64,000 nt of DNA, taken from Fluctibacter corallii. Lineage in GTDB: Bacteria > Pseudomonadota > Gammaproteobacteria > Enterobacterales > Alteromonadaceae. A program made the translations under genes and the position numbers. The notes below the pieces were generated by a model. That model made no database searches. It saw nothing but the letters and a program-made list of their open reading frames with translations, and was not told where the DNA came from. Below are positions 1-8,589 of this stretch, one piece after another; the first letter of the stretch is position 1, and every line of letters begins with the position of its first letter. The DNA lies in contig NZ_JAOWKX010000001.1 in the NCBI RefSeq assembly GCF_025751585.1, positions 496,259-560,258 on the forward strand, read 5' to 3'.

Positions 1-702
1 GACACTCGCCGCAAGCGTTTCATCTTGTCTGTGCAAAGCATCAATAAATACCGCGAGCTGGCGTCCAAACTGGATGGTATCTGCCAACGAAAACGCAGTC
101 GGTAGAATTTTTCTGGCCGCAGAGGTAGACACGCTAATGCCTGAATAACACACCACCCAATACCAATTTTCAAACGTTGGTAGTGGCAGTGCCACGCGAT
201 CACCTGACTCTGCCATTAAACTCAAGCCGCCCAAAAAACAGGGTGCAACATTGTCATAATGCACGCTCCCCGAAATACTGCCCTCGAGTTCTCCCATCAT
301 GCGTAATAATTCATCATCACTAAATGGCGAGCCATGGTACACATTCAATCCATGAAACGCCGCCACAATTGAACTGGCACTCGAGCCCAAGCCACTACCT
401 ACAGGAAGATGCTTATTTAAGGTCAGCGACAATGGTTTTGCAGATTTTCCCTTCGCTTCAAGTGCTTTAAGATAAAACGCATAACAGCGTGTAACAATAT
501 TTTCAGCAGGTTTGCCCGGCAGCTTATGCGCAAAGCGACCTTCTACTGATAAGGAGAAACTATCACTTGGGTGTACAGTTACGGTATCGCCCAACACTGC
601 TCCATCAATTGGAGCAAGTGCTGCACCAAGTAAATCAAATCCAAGACTAACATTTCCAATTGAGGCGGGGGCGTAGGCCGTTAACATCTCCGAGTCCGGC
701 AT
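1..702 (-). CDS. thrB: Homoserine kinase, N-terminal part (runs off the window)
   Basis: Homoserine kinase phosphorylates homoserine to O-phosphohomoserine in threonine synthesis. Reading leftwards from ATG at 702, 234 codons stay open to the window edge; the full protein should be near 315-320 residues, so the C-terminus is missing only because the window ends. The GHMP-kinase phosphate-binding motif is clear around residues 95-106 (PVGSGLGSSASS), and the N-terminus (ASIGNVSLGFDLLGAAL) is typical of ThrB. The start lies one base after the thrA stop codon, so the two genes are almost certainly co-transcribed and translationally coupled. Regulation should come from the thr leader upstream of thrA. 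thrC probably follows outside the window. Confidence 0.96.
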   Translation of the reverse strand, partial: MPDSEMLTAYAPASIGNVSLGFDLLGAALAPIDGAVLGDTVTVHPSDSFSLSVEGRFAHKLPGKPAENIVTRCYAFYLKALEAKGKSAKPLSLTLNKHLPVGSGLGSSASSIVAAFHGLNVYHGSPFSDDELLRMMGELEGSISGSVHYDNVAPCFLGGLSLMAESGDRVALPLPTFENWYWVVCYSGISVSTSAARKILPTAFSLADTIQFGRQLAVFIDALHRQDETLAASV

Positions 703-703
703 A

Positions 704-3166
704 CTATATATCCTGCTTCCATGGCATTGTGCGCAGCACATCTGCAAACACCCCAGCAGCGGTGACTTCCGCCCCAGCGCCATATCCTCTAATTACGTAA
801 GGAATAGGCTGGTAATAATGGCTATGAATGGCTAACGCATTTTCACCATCCTTGATTTTGTATAACGGATGATCGGCATCTACGGCTTTGATTTTCACGT
901 TACATTTTCCTTTTTCTATCGCGCCAACATATCGTAACACTTTACCTTCCGCACGCGCAGACGCAACCCGTTGTGCATACTCTTTATCCAATAGCTTTAG
1001 ATTATTCATAAATGTCGCGACATCGCCACTATCGTCAAACGAGGCAGGAAGCACCGATTCAATGTCTATTTCTGATAATTCTAACGACAAGTCAGCTTCT
1101 CTTGCCATAATCAACAGCTTTCTTGCGACATCCATTCCACTTAAGTCATCGCGTGGATCGGGTTCAGTAAATCCGTTTTCTTTTGCTGATGCCGTTGCTT
1201 CAGAAAGTGACAACCCTTCATCTAATTTGCCAAATACATATGACAATGATCCCGATAAGATGCCTTCAAAGCGCAATAGTTCGTCACCGGCGTAAATTAA
1301 TTTTTGCAAGTTATCGATGACGGGCAATCCCGCACCGACAGTAGTTTCATACAAGAACTGTCGATTGGTTTTCTGCGCCGTCTCGCGCAACGTTTGATAA
1401 TATTCTATGTCGCGTGTATTGGCTTTTTTATTGGGCGTTACGACATGGAAGCCCGCAGACATCATATCTTGATATTGGCCTGCAATCTCTTCGCTGCTCG
1501 TGCAATCAATGATAACTGGATTAACCAAACTGTTGCTCTGAACAAAGTCTGACAGCGCTTTAAGCGTCAGAGGCACCTGCGCTTCACTTAATTGAGTCTG
1601 CCAATCATTGGCAAGTTCAATACCGCCAGAAGCAAGTAACAAATGTTTACTATTTGCAATGCCATACACAGACAGGCTAATACCTTTATCCAGCAACAGC
1701 GCTTGCTGGCGCTGCATTTGAGCAAGGAGTTCCTGACCCACAGTTCCGCACCCAATCAAAAAGACATCAATTGAATGCAGATTGGAGAAAAAATTTTGAT
1801 GCACCACCTTTACTGCTTCTTTCGCCTTGTGGCTTTCAATTACCGTAGAGATAGAGCGCTCAGATGAGCCTTGGGCGATCGCCACGTTATTCACGCGAGC
1901 CTGCGCAAGCGAGCTGAAAAACTTAGCTGCCAAGCCCTTTGATTGACGCATGCCATCTCCCACCAGCGTTACGATAGCAAGATCATGACGCACTTCGATA
2001 GGATCGAGTAAGTGGTTTGCCAGTTCCAAAGAGAATGCATCTTGTAAACTGGTTAAGGCGCGCTCCGCATCCTTACTATGAATACAGAAACTGATGCTGT
2101 ACTCAGACGAAGACTGGGTAATTAAACTGATTGAAATATTGGCGTTTGACATCACTTCAAACACGCGACTTGCCATCCCAACCATGCCTTTCATGCCAGG
2201 GCCTGCCACGTTAAACATGGTCATGTTATCAAGGTGGGAGATACCTTTAACATTCGTCCATACCGTTGAAGACTCGTTGCTGATCAAAGTGCCGGGAGCT
2301 GCTGGATTCAATGTATTTCGAATGAGGCAAGGAATATGGTGCTGAGCTATCGGCCCAATGGTTTTAGGGTGAAGCACCTTCGCACCAAAATACGACAACT
2401 CCATGGCTTCTTGGTACGTTAACTTGTCGAGTAATACAGCGCCTTCAACCTGATTAGGATCGGCATTATACACACCGTCTACGTCTGTCCAGATTTCACA
2501 ACATTGCGCATCTAAGCATGCAGCAAGAATGGCCGCTGAATAATCAGACCCATTACGGCCTAATGTGACTTTTTCTCCCACTTCATTTGCAGCAACAAAG
2601 CCAGGCATGATGAGGATTTTACCGTCGAAATCAGATTTATCAGAAAAACGTGCTTTGCTTTGAGTCACATCAGCAATGCTATCGAGATACTCCCCTTCAG
2701 CCACAATGTAATCGACTGGGTCAATGATCTGATTTTTATGACCGAGTGCAGTTAATATCTCACTAAAAATAGTAACGCTGATGTATTCACCCATTGATAA
2801 AATTCGCGCTTCGATTTCAGGCGGTGCGCAATTCAGCATTTTCATGCCTTCAAGATTAATAGAAAGCTCTGATAAGGTAGTAAGGATAAAGTCTTTAACC
2901 AAGTCTGTACGAAAGTCGCTAAGCTGCGTTGATAAATCATCAGCAATACCGTTTAGGGTCATCGTCAGCTTGGCATAAAGCTCCGCATAATCTTGGCCTA
3001 GCGTCGCTTGGTCGCATAGCAAGCTCAGTGCGTTGGTTACGCCTTTCGGGGCTGAAAGCACTACCGCTGCCCCTGATTCGTGATGCGCATCTAAACAGAT
3101 ATCTTTTACGCGCAGATATCGTTCTGCATCGGCAAGGGACGAGCCCCCAAACTTTAACACCTTCAT
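704..3166 (-). CDS. thrA: Bifunctional aspartokinase I / homoserine dehydrogenase I
   Basis: Catalyses the first and third steps of threonine synthesis: aspartate phosphorylation and NAD(P)H reduction of aspartate semialdehyde. At 820 residues it matches the usual ThrA length. Domains in order: aspartokinase (residues about 1-290, starting [12 protein letters not shown]), two ACT-type regulatory domains (about 310-460), the homoserine dehydrogenase Rossmann region ([14 protein letters not shown], about 465-480) and its catalytic domain, with [17 protein letters not shown] and the [15 protein letters not shown] segment. I chose ATG at 3166 rather than an in-frame TTG one codon upstream because GGGAGAG sits at the right distance. 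It is followed after one base by thrB. A leader peptide and attenuator lie about 530-660 bases upstream, separated from it by palindromic repeats. Confidence 0.98.
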   Translation of the reverse strand: MKVLKFGGSSLADAERYLRVKDICLDAHHESGAAVVLSAPKGVTNALSLLCDQATLGQDYAELYAKLTMTLNGIADDLSTQLSDFRTDLVKDFILTTLSELSINLEGMKMLNCAPPEIEARILSMGEYISVTIFSEILTALGHKNQIIDPVDYIVAEGEYLDSIADVTQSKARFSDKSDFDGKILIMPGFVAANEVGEKVTLGRNGSDYSAAILAACLDAQCCEIWTDVDGVYNADPNQVEGAVLLDKLTYQEAMELSYFGAKVLHPKTIGPIAQHHIPCLIRNTLNPAAPGTLISNESSTVWTNVKGISHLDNMTMFNVAGPGMKGMVGMASRVFEVMSNANISISLITQSSSEYSISFCIHSKDAERALTSLQDAFSLELANHLLDPIEVRHDLAIVTLVGDGMRQSKGLAAKFFSSLAQARVNNVAIAQGSSERSISTVIESHKAKEAVKVVHQNFFSNLHSIDVFLIGCGTVGQELLAQMQRQQALLLDKGISLSVYGIANSKHLLLASGGIELANDWQTQLSEAQVPLTLKALSDFVQSNSLVNPVIIDCTSSEEIAGQYQDMMSAGFHVVTPNKKANTRDIEYYQTLRETAQKTNRQFLYETTVGAGLPVIDNLQKLIYAGDELLRFEGILSGSLSYVFGKLDEGLSLSEATASAKENGFTEPDPRDDLSGMDVARKLLIMAREADLSLELSEIDIESVLPASFDDSGDVATFMNNLKLLDKEYAQRVASARAEGKVLRYVGAIEKGKCNVKIKAVDADHPLYKIKDGENALAIHSHYYQPIPYVIRGYGAGAEVTAAGVFADVLRTMPWKQDI

Positions 3167-3296
3167 CAATCTCTCCCAAAAACCTTATTTCAATTCGTAT
3201 TATGACGTTTGAGTTTTCACTCCCTCAAACATTCACCTTTCTGTCGTAGGTGTTAACTTACCCTTAGGCCAACGATTCGGAGCGCAACGGTTTCTT

Positions 3297-3380
3297 GAAG
3301 CGTTTAACGCCGTATTGCTGAGCTCCAGCCATTTCTCTTTTATCCTTCCTCTATTTAAAAAATCGATAAATTTAAAATAT
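3297..3380. repeat. Partial copy of the thr-leader palindromic repeat
   Basis: This stretch holds only the right arm of the large palindrome (GAAGCGTTTAACGCCGTATT...) plus the AT-rich tail found after the next copy (CTATTTAAAAAATCGATAAA). It matches positions 3488-3568 with only one or two differences. The left arm and centre are absent, so this is a truncated copy or the scar of a deletion between copies. Confidence 0.85.
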
Positions 3381-3412
3381 CGTTAATCTAAATGGTCGGT
3401 ATATTTAAAATA

Positions 3413-3524
3413 TCTGGGCGATTGCAAGACAAGGCAAACGCTTTCGAAGCGCGCGCTGTGTACGTAGAGTACATGAGCACGGTGAGTGAAGCGTTTAACG
3501 CCGTATTGCTGAGCTCCAGCCATT
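3413..3524. repeat. Large imperfect palindrome, copy A
   Basis: A unit of about 112 bases whose left arm (GCAAGACAAGGCAAACGCTT) is the imperfect reverse complement of its right arm (GAAGCGTTTAACGCCGTATTGC). The centre TGTAC-GTAGA-GTACA is a perfect 5-bp stem with a 5-base loop. It can fold as one long hairpin in DNA or RNA. It has no coding signal, although it is open in some frames and is easily mis-annotated as a small protein. It lies inside the threonine operon leader region. Confidence 0.88.
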
Positions 3525-3570
3525 TCTCTTTTATCCTTCTTCTATTTAAAAAATCGATAAATTTAAAATG

Positions 3571-3682
3571 TCTGGGCGATTGCAAGACAAGGCAAACGGT
3601 TTCGAAGCGCGCGCAGTGTACGTAGAGTACATGAGCACGGTGAGTGAAGCGTTTAACGCCGTATTGCTGAGCTCCAGCCATT
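3571..3682. repeat. Large imperfect palindrome, copy B
   Basis: This second full copy is nearly identical to copy A, offset by 158 bases, and separated from it by the AT-rich linker at 3525-3570. Visible differences from copy A are single bases, for example ACGCTTTCG versus ACGGTTTCG in the left arm. It ends just downstream (in the transcript sense) of the thr attenuator, with about ten bases between them. Confidence 0.88.
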
Positions 3683-3695
3683 TTAAATCAAAAAA

Positions 3696-3734
3696 AAAGC
3701 CCGCTTCTTATCTCTAGTGTAAGTCGCGGGCTTT
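3696..3734 (-). terminator. Threonine operon attenuator (intrinsic terminator)
   Basis: Reading the minus strand, AAAGCCCGC (3734-3726) pairs with GCGGGCTTT (3704-3696) across a 21-base loop and is followed by eight T. It starts about 20 bases after the leader-peptide stop codon, the normal arrangement of an amino-acid-operon attenuator. It lies upstream of thrA in the same transcript, so it should stop transcription when the leader is translated without stalling. Confidence 0.85.
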
Positions 3735-3754
3735 CGTTTATTTTGTGTTAGGTA

Positions 3755-3823
3755 CTAGCCAGCGACCATCCTCGTAAGGGTGGTAATCATCATCATGCTG
3801 GTGGTGCCGTTCATCATTTTCAT
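3755..3823 (-). CDS. thrL: thr operon leader peptide
   Basis: A 22-residue ORF that is too short for usual gene finders. It starts at ATG 3823 and ends TAG at 3755. The middle reads TTSMMMITTLTRMVAG, with five Thr codons (four ACC, one ACG), one Ile and seven Met codons. E. coli thrL is likewise a short Thr/Ile-rich peptide followed by an attenuator. Here the attenuator (3696-3734) follows at the right distance, and thrA is the next gene on the strand. The high methionine content is unlike the enterobacterial leader. The ribosome-binding site is weak (GAAG). The only upstream gene is the response regulator, which ends 74 bases before this start. Confidence 0.8.
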   Translation of the reverse strand: MKMMNGTTSMMMITTLTRMVAG

Positions 3824-3897
3824 AACTTCAATCTGCCGTATAGACGTCTATAAGTCAACAGGTAAATGTCGATTATTTACACTTTGGCCTTTTTTGG

Positions 3898-4263
3898 TTA
3901 GTACAAACCAAATTTGACGAGCACTTCTTCTAAGCGAGGCTTGTCTACGGGTTTGGCGATAAAATCAAGCGCTCCTAGCTGTGCGACACGTCGGCGCATT
4001 TCTGGCTGGATGTCGCCTGAGATAACGATGGTGTACACTTCGATTGAATGCTTTTTTATTTGCTCGAGCACTTCGATACCGTCCATGACTGGCATGGTGA
4101 GATCTAAAAACAGCAGCGCGAACTGACGTTCGAACAAATACTGCATTGCCTCTGCACCATTATTGGCGAGCGTTATTTCAGTTGCGAGCTCGTCGGGAAG
4201 ACTTCGCTTCACCATCTTTTGTGCGATGGCTGAATCATCACAAATAAGCACTGGAAAACTCAC
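3898..4263 (-). CDS. Single-domain response regulator (CheY-like receiver)
   Basis: A 121-residue protein that consists only of a receiver domain. The acidic pair is D9-D10 (ICDDS), the phospho-acceptor Asp is about residue 54 in LFLDLTMP, the switch Ser is in VISGD, and the conserved Lys is in AKPVDKP near residue 104. It has no output domain, so it probably acts by protein contact, as CheY or a phosphorelay intermediate does. The start is GTG at 4263, supported by GGAAGGG six bases upstream. It diverges from aceK across 150 bases, and its partner kinase is not in the window. It is not obviously the flagellar CheY, because no che genes adjoin. Confidence 0.9.
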   Translation of the reverse strand: MSFPVLICDDSAIAQKMVKRSLPDELATEITLANNGAEAMQYLFERQFALLFLDLTMPVMDGIEVLEQIKKHSIEVYTIVISGDIQPEMRRRVAQLGALDFIAKPVDKPRLEEVLVKFGLY

Positions 4264-4415
4264 GTGCTGCCCTTCCTTTTCCTGATTGTTATTGTTTTGT
4301 CGTGTTGTCGTTTTTTTAAAAACGTGACGCGATAATACGTCAAAAACTTATTAGTTGGCTGGATATGGTGAAAAAACCGTGGTAAATACACCTCACAACC
4401 CAACAATTCCTTCGG

Positions 4416-6200
4416 ATGCATACTTTGACAGAAATCACCACGTCAGTTCAAGAAAAAGTCGCTTATCTTATTCTTCAGGGATTTGAAAAGAATTTTAGAT
4501 GGTTTGGTCGAATTACTAAAGGTGCGCAGGAAAGATTTGAACAAGCTCAGTGGCAGGCTACGCATCAGGCAGTGAAGGAACGCATTGCAACGTATGATCA
4601 AAGCTTGTCAGACGTAGTCGCTGAAATTTACCAAATTATTCATCCACATCAGGTAGATAGTCAATTTTGGCGGCACCTTAAATTGGCGTATGTGGGTCTG
4701 TTGGATCAACATCCGCAATATGAATTGGCGGAAACATTTTATAACTCGGTGATTGGCAGAATTTTCACTCACACGGTGGTGGATGATGCGCTTATGTTTC
4801 TTTTGCCGAGCCGTTGCTTTGTTGCCGGACAAGACCGTAATAAAGTCGTGAATAGCTTTGATACCACTGGGACAGTGAGAAATATGTTGGAAGATATTTT
4901 TCGTATCTACCGCTTCCATATTCCCTTTGAAAACCGTGAACGGGACATGCAAAACCTTGATACCGCGCTTAGGGCAAGGTTGAGTAAAGAGCAATTAGCC
5001 GCAGTACACACGGTCGAAATATTAAAGCCTATTTTCTTTCGAAGCAAAGCCGCGTATTTAATTGGTCGCATTTGCATGCCGGAAGAAACCCTGCCATTTG
5101 TGATTGCATTGTTGGTCAACGACGACAAAACCTTAGTAGTAGATGCTTTATTGACTCATCGTCACGACCTGAGTGTCATTTTTGGATTTGCCCGCTCTTA
5201 TTTTATGGCTGACACGCAATACCCCGCAGAGGTGGTCGCATTCTTACAAGAGTTACTGCCAAACAAAAAGCACTTTGAATTGTATATATCGCTAGGCCAT
5301 TATAAACACGGCAAAACAGTATTTTATCGCAACTTCCTTGCTCATTTAGACAGCTCAGACGACCAATTTGAAGCTGCCCCTGGCATACGTGGCTTAGTGA
5401 TGGCCGTGTTTCACCTTCCCTCGTATGGTGTTGTGTTTAAAATCATTAAAGACGAATTTCCAGAAAGCAAAAAGATCACGCGAGAACACGTTAAGGATTG
5501 CTATCGCTTAGTAAAAATGTCGGATCGTGTCGGACGTATGGCTGATACGCATGAATACGTTAATTTCAGGCTTCCTCGTCACCGTATGTCGCAAGCGTTA
5601 ATTGATGAATTACTTGAAGTGGCAGCCAGTAGTATTGAACTAACTGAAGATGAAGTGATTATCAAGCACATGTACATCGAGCGAAAAATGACGCCGCTCA
5701 ATTTGTATTTGGAGCAAGAGAGCGACCCTGAAAAGATTGAAAACGCCATTAACGAATTGGGCCTTTGTATTAAACAAATTGCCAGAGCGAATATTTTTCC
5801 AGGCGATATGCTACATAAAAATTTTGGTATCACGCGTCATGGTCGAGTTATATTTTATGATTATGATGAAATTTGCCTAATGAAGGACCGCGTATTCAGA
5901 GAGCTGCCAAAAAGCGATGACCCCTTTGCGTTAGATGTGATGTCTGTCTCGCCACAAGATGTATTTCCTGAACAATTCGAGCACTTCATTGTTGGCAAAC
6001 GCGAATTAAAGGCATTACTTAAACAGTTGCACCCCAACCTGATGGATCCGGGCTACTGGCGTGCTATCCAGCAAAAAGCAGGCACAGGGGAAATTCACCA
6101 TTTTAGTCCTTACAGTGAATGTAAACGCTTTAACTCAAGATGGTATTCAGAGAAACACCATGTTGATCCGAACGCAACCCAAGCAACAAACAACAGCTAA
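4416..6200 (+). CDS. aceK: Isocitrate dehydrogenase kinase/phosphatase
   Basis: AceK phosphorylates and dephosphorylates isocitrate dehydrogenase to divide carbon between the TCA cycle and the glyoxylate shunt. The 594 residues span the whole family length (about 575-600). The N-terminal regulatory half is followed by the nucleotide-binding segment around residues 317-345 (APGIRGLVMAVFHLPSYG), and the kinase core includes ERKMTPLNLYL and the NFGITRHGRVIFYDYDE segment. It is not preceded by aceA/aceB, so it is unlinked from the glyoxylate operon, unlike in E. coli. The deaminase-like gene starts two bases after its stop, implying an operon. Confidence 0.97.
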   Translation: MHTLTEITTSVQEKVAYLILQGFEKNFRWFGRITKGAQERFEQAQWQATHQAVKERIATYDQSLSDVVAEIYQIIHPHQVDSQFWRHLKLAYVGLLDQHPQYELAETFYNSVIGRIFTHTVVDDALMFLLPSRCFVAGQDRNKVVNSFDTTGTVRNMLEDIFRIYRFHIPFENRERDMQNLDTALRARLSKEQLAAVHTVEILKPIFFRSKAAYLIGRICMPEETLPFVIALLVNDDKTLVVDALLTHRHDLSVIFGFARSYFMADTQYPAEVVAFLQELLPNKKHFELYISLGHYKHGKTVFYRNFLAHLDSSDDQFEAAPGIRGLVMAVFHLPSYGVVFKIIKDEFPESKKITREHVKDCYRLVKMSDRVGRMADTHEYVNFRLPRHRMSQALIDELLEVAASSIELTEDEVIIKHMYIERKMTPLNLYLEQESDPEKIENAINELGLCIKQIARANIFPGDMLHKNFGITRHGRVIFYDYDEICLMKDRVFRELPKSDDPFALDVMSVSPQDVFPEQFEHFIVGKRELKALLKQLHPNLMDPGYWRAIQQKAGTGEIHHFSPYSECKRFNSRWYSEKHHVDPNATQATNNS

Positions 6201-6202
6201 CT

Positions 6203-7102
6203 ATGCAGTCGCTGATCAATCGCCTCCAGCTTCCATCACCAGAGCAATCCATTACCTGGCCGTGGAATAACCCGAACAAGGTTGATGTGTGGATGAAACG
6301 AGATGATTGTATTCATCCCATTATTTCGGGCAACAAGTGGCGTAAGCTTAAATATGCGTTGTCAGACATTGAGCAGCGTAATATTCACACTGTCATCAGT
6401 TTTGGTGGTGGATATTCGAATCATATTCACGCCCTTGCCTACTGCTGTCACCAGCTTAATTTAGCTTGTAAACTGATTATTAGAGGCGATTACAGTCAAC
6501 ATCTTACACCAACACTAGAAGACTGCATTGCTTGGGGAGCAGAGTTACATTTTGTTGATCGAAAGACTTATCGCTTGCGCGATGACGCAAATTACTTGAA
6601 TACCTTAATACAACAAACTCCAAACGCAATGATTATTCCAGAAGGGGGAAGTCAAGCTCAAGCAATCCAAGGAACGCAAGAGATTATCAGAGAGCTACAG
6701 CAACAGTATGATTATGTACTTGCACCTGTAGGCAGTGGCGGCACGTTGGCTGGCTTGATAGCCGGCAGCCATGCATTGAATACGCGCATCCACGGTATCG
6801 CCGTACTTAAAGGTAAAGACTATCTTGAGACGTTAGTCACTGCACTCTACCCGCAAGCCAGTCATGATAATTCATGGACTATTCACCATGATTTTCATCA
6901 TGGCGGGTACGCGAAATCCTCTTCGCAGTTGCTTGATGATATTAATATCTTCAAACAACATACCGGCATAGCAACCGACCCCGTGTATAGTGGCAAATTG
7001 ATTTCGGCTGCCAAGCATTTAATCGGACAAGGAACCTTTCCGATACGTAGCCGTTTACTGCTCCTTCATACCGGTGGATTACAAGGCGCAAGATCCGAAT
7101 AA
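6203..7102 (+). CDS. PLP-dependent ACC deaminase / D-cysteine desulfhydrase family enzyme
   Basis: Fold-type II PLP enzyme of 299 residues. The PLP-binding Lys is K45 within SGNKWRKLKYAL, the signature of the ACC deaminase/D-cysteine desulfhydrase family. FGGGYSNH follows, and the glycine-rich phosphate-binding loop APVGSGGTLAGL is near residue 175. Members cleave D-cysteine or 1-aminocyclopropane-1-carboxylate, but the sequence alone does not settle the substrate. I favour a DcyD-like desulfhydrase because true ACC deaminases are longer (about 338 residues). It starts at ATG 6203, two bases after aceK, with no clear ribosome-binding site of its own, so translation is probably coupled. Confidence 0.85.
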   Translation: MQSLINRLQLPSPEQSITWPWNNPNKVDVWMKRDDCIHPIISGNKWRKLKYALSDIEQRNIHTVISFGGGYSNHIHALAYCCHQLNLACKLIIRGDYSQHLTPTLEDCIAWGAELHFVDRKTYRLRDDANYLNTLIQQTPNAMIIPEGGSQAQAIQGTQEIIRELQQQYDYVLAPVGSGGTLAGLIAGSHALNTRIHGIAVLKGKDYLETLVTALYPQASHDNSWTIHHDFHHGGYAKSSSQLLDDINIFKQHTGIATDPVYSGKLISAAKHLIGQGTFPIRSRLLLLHTGGLQGARSE

Positions 7103-7326
7103 GCCGTAAGCAACCAGCGAGTTAATCACGCGGTTAAATCAGAATTTGCTACACTCATACCTCTATGAATTCTCTTTCACACAATCATATACATGGGTAT
7201 TGACGATCCATCATATTGATATGAGTGAACAATTTTACGCCAAGATAGCGAAATGATGTTTGCGTGATAAATGATTGGTGATAGCATTCGCCCGTTTTAC
7301 AAATTCAAACAAGTTAGGAACCGAAT

Positions 7327-8529
7327 ATGTCACGAGTGTTGATAATTGGTGCAGGTGGTGTTGCCACAGTAACTGTAAAAAAATGTGCTCGACTACCAGA
7401 GCATTTTAATGAAATTTATTTGGCGAGCCGTACCGTTTCTAAATGTGAAGCGTTGCAAAAAGAAGTCGGCGCAGATCGCGTAAAAGGCGTGTTTGCCGTT
7501 GATGCTGACGATGCAAAGCAAGTAGAAGCCCTTATCAACGACGTAAAACCAGATTTAGTCGTTAACTTAGCGCTACCGTATCAAGATCTGCCGATTATGG
7601 ACGCATGCTTGGCGACTGGCGTTGATTATCTTGATACCGCGAACTACGAGCCAAAAGACGAAGCAAAGTTTGAATATTCGTGGCAGTGGGCATATCAAGA
7701 GCGTTTCCAAGAAAAAGGCATCATGGCGCTATTAGGTAGCGGCTTCGATCCGGGCGTAACCAACGTTTACACGGCGTATGCAGCCAAACATTATTTTGAC
7801 GAAATTCACTATCTAGATATTGTTGACTGTAACGGTGGCGATCATGGCCAAGCGTTTGCTACTAACTTCAATCCAGAAATTAACATTCGTGAAATTACCC
7901 AGCGCGGTCGTTTTTGGGAAAATGGCGAGTGGAAAGAAACCGATCCACTGAGCGTACGTGAAGATCTGCACTATCAAAACATTGGTGAGCGTGCATCATA
8001 CTTAATGTTCCACGAAGAACTAGAGTCATTAGTGAAGCATTTCCCATCCTTGAAGCGCGCACGTTTCTGGATGACATTCGGTGATGCTTATCTTAATCAC
8101 CTTCGCGTTCTAGAAGGAATAGGCATGACAAGCATCGAGCCTGTTGAATTCCAAGGTCAAAAAATCGTTCCACTAGAGTTTTTGAAGGCCGTATTGCCTA
8201 ACCCAGGTTCACTGGCTGAAGGCTATACAGGCATGACGTGTATCGGCACATACATTACGGGTATTAAAGATGGCAAAGAAAAAACCATCTTTATTTACAA
8301 CAATTGCGATCACGCCAAGTGTAACGATGAAGTCGGCGCTCAAGCCGTATCATACACCACAGGTGTGCCTGCCATGATTGGTGCAGCATTAATGCTTAAC
8401 GGCACGTGGAAGAAGTCAGGTGTATGGAATATGGAGCAATTTGATCCAGACCCATTCATGGACATGCTCAACGAGCACGGGCTGCCTTGGCATGTGATGG
8501 AATGTGACGAAAGCCCATTTAAAAAGTAA
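7327..8529 (+). CDS. Carboxynorspermidine dehydrogenase (synthase), saccharopine dehydrogenase family
   Basis: Forms carboxynorspermidine or carboxyspermidine from aspartate semialdehyde and a diamine using NADPH, the first step of the alternative polyamine route known in Vibrio. The 400-residue protein opens with a Rossmann motif (LIIGAGGVATVTVKK, residues 5-19), followed by the family segments LYLATRTVSK-like (residues about 35-40) and LLGSGFDPGVTNVYTAYAAKH. It is paired with nspC 60 bases downstream, the pathway's decarboxylase, which supports the specific function over lysine-forming saccharopine dehydrogenase. The start ATG at 7327 is preceded by AGGAACCGAAT. The 224 bases upstream hold no gene and probably the promoter. 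Confidence 0.93.
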   Translation: MSRVLIIGAGGVATVTVKKCARLPEHFNEIYLASRTVSKCEALQKEVGADRVKGVFAVDADDAKQVEALINDVKPDLVVNLALPYQDLPIMDACLATGVDYLDTANYEPKDEAKFEYSWQWAYQERFQEKGIMALLGSGFDPGVTNVYTAYAAKHYFDEIHYLDIVDCNGGDHGQAFATNFNPEINIREITQRGRFWENGEWKETDPLSVREDLHYQNIGERASYLMFHEELESLVKHFPSLKRARFWMTFGDAYLNHLRVLEGIGMTSIEPVEFQGQKIVPLEFLKAVLPNPGSLAEGYTGMTCIGTYITGIKDGKEKTIFIYNNCDHAKCNDEVGAQAVSYTTGVPAMIGAALMLNGTWKKSGVWNMEQFDPDPFMDMLNEHGLPWHVMECDESPFKK

Positions 8530-8537
8530 TCCCCTGT

Positions 8538-8568
8538 ATTGTGCGTCATTCGGCGCACAATGTTTTTT
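8538..8568 (+). terminator. Intrinsic terminator-like hairpin between the two carboxynorspermidine genes
   Basis: ATTGTGCG (8538-8545) pairs with CGCACAAT (8554-8561) around an 8-base loop, and a run of six T follows at 8563-8568. It lies nine bases after the first gene's stop codon and about 20 bases before the nspC start. It looks like a genuine terminator or partial attenuator that could lower nspC expression relative to its upstream partner. Confidence 0.75.
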
Positions 8569-8589
8569 GGCCTGTTGACGGAGAGTGTT

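Noticed and set aside
888-2978. Several plus-strand open frames of 65-135 codons
   Set aside because: All lie antisense within thrA, which has clear domain content over its whole length.
3388-3681. Open frames of 77-97 codons on both strands
   Set aside because: They are translations of the palindromic repeats; the near-identical repeated peptide segments mirror the DNA repeat, and there is no ribosome-binding site.
3297-3682. Possible CRISPR array
   Set aside because: The repeats are more than 100 bases, palindromic over their whole length and separated by conserved linker rather than unique 30-40 base spacers; no cas genes are present.
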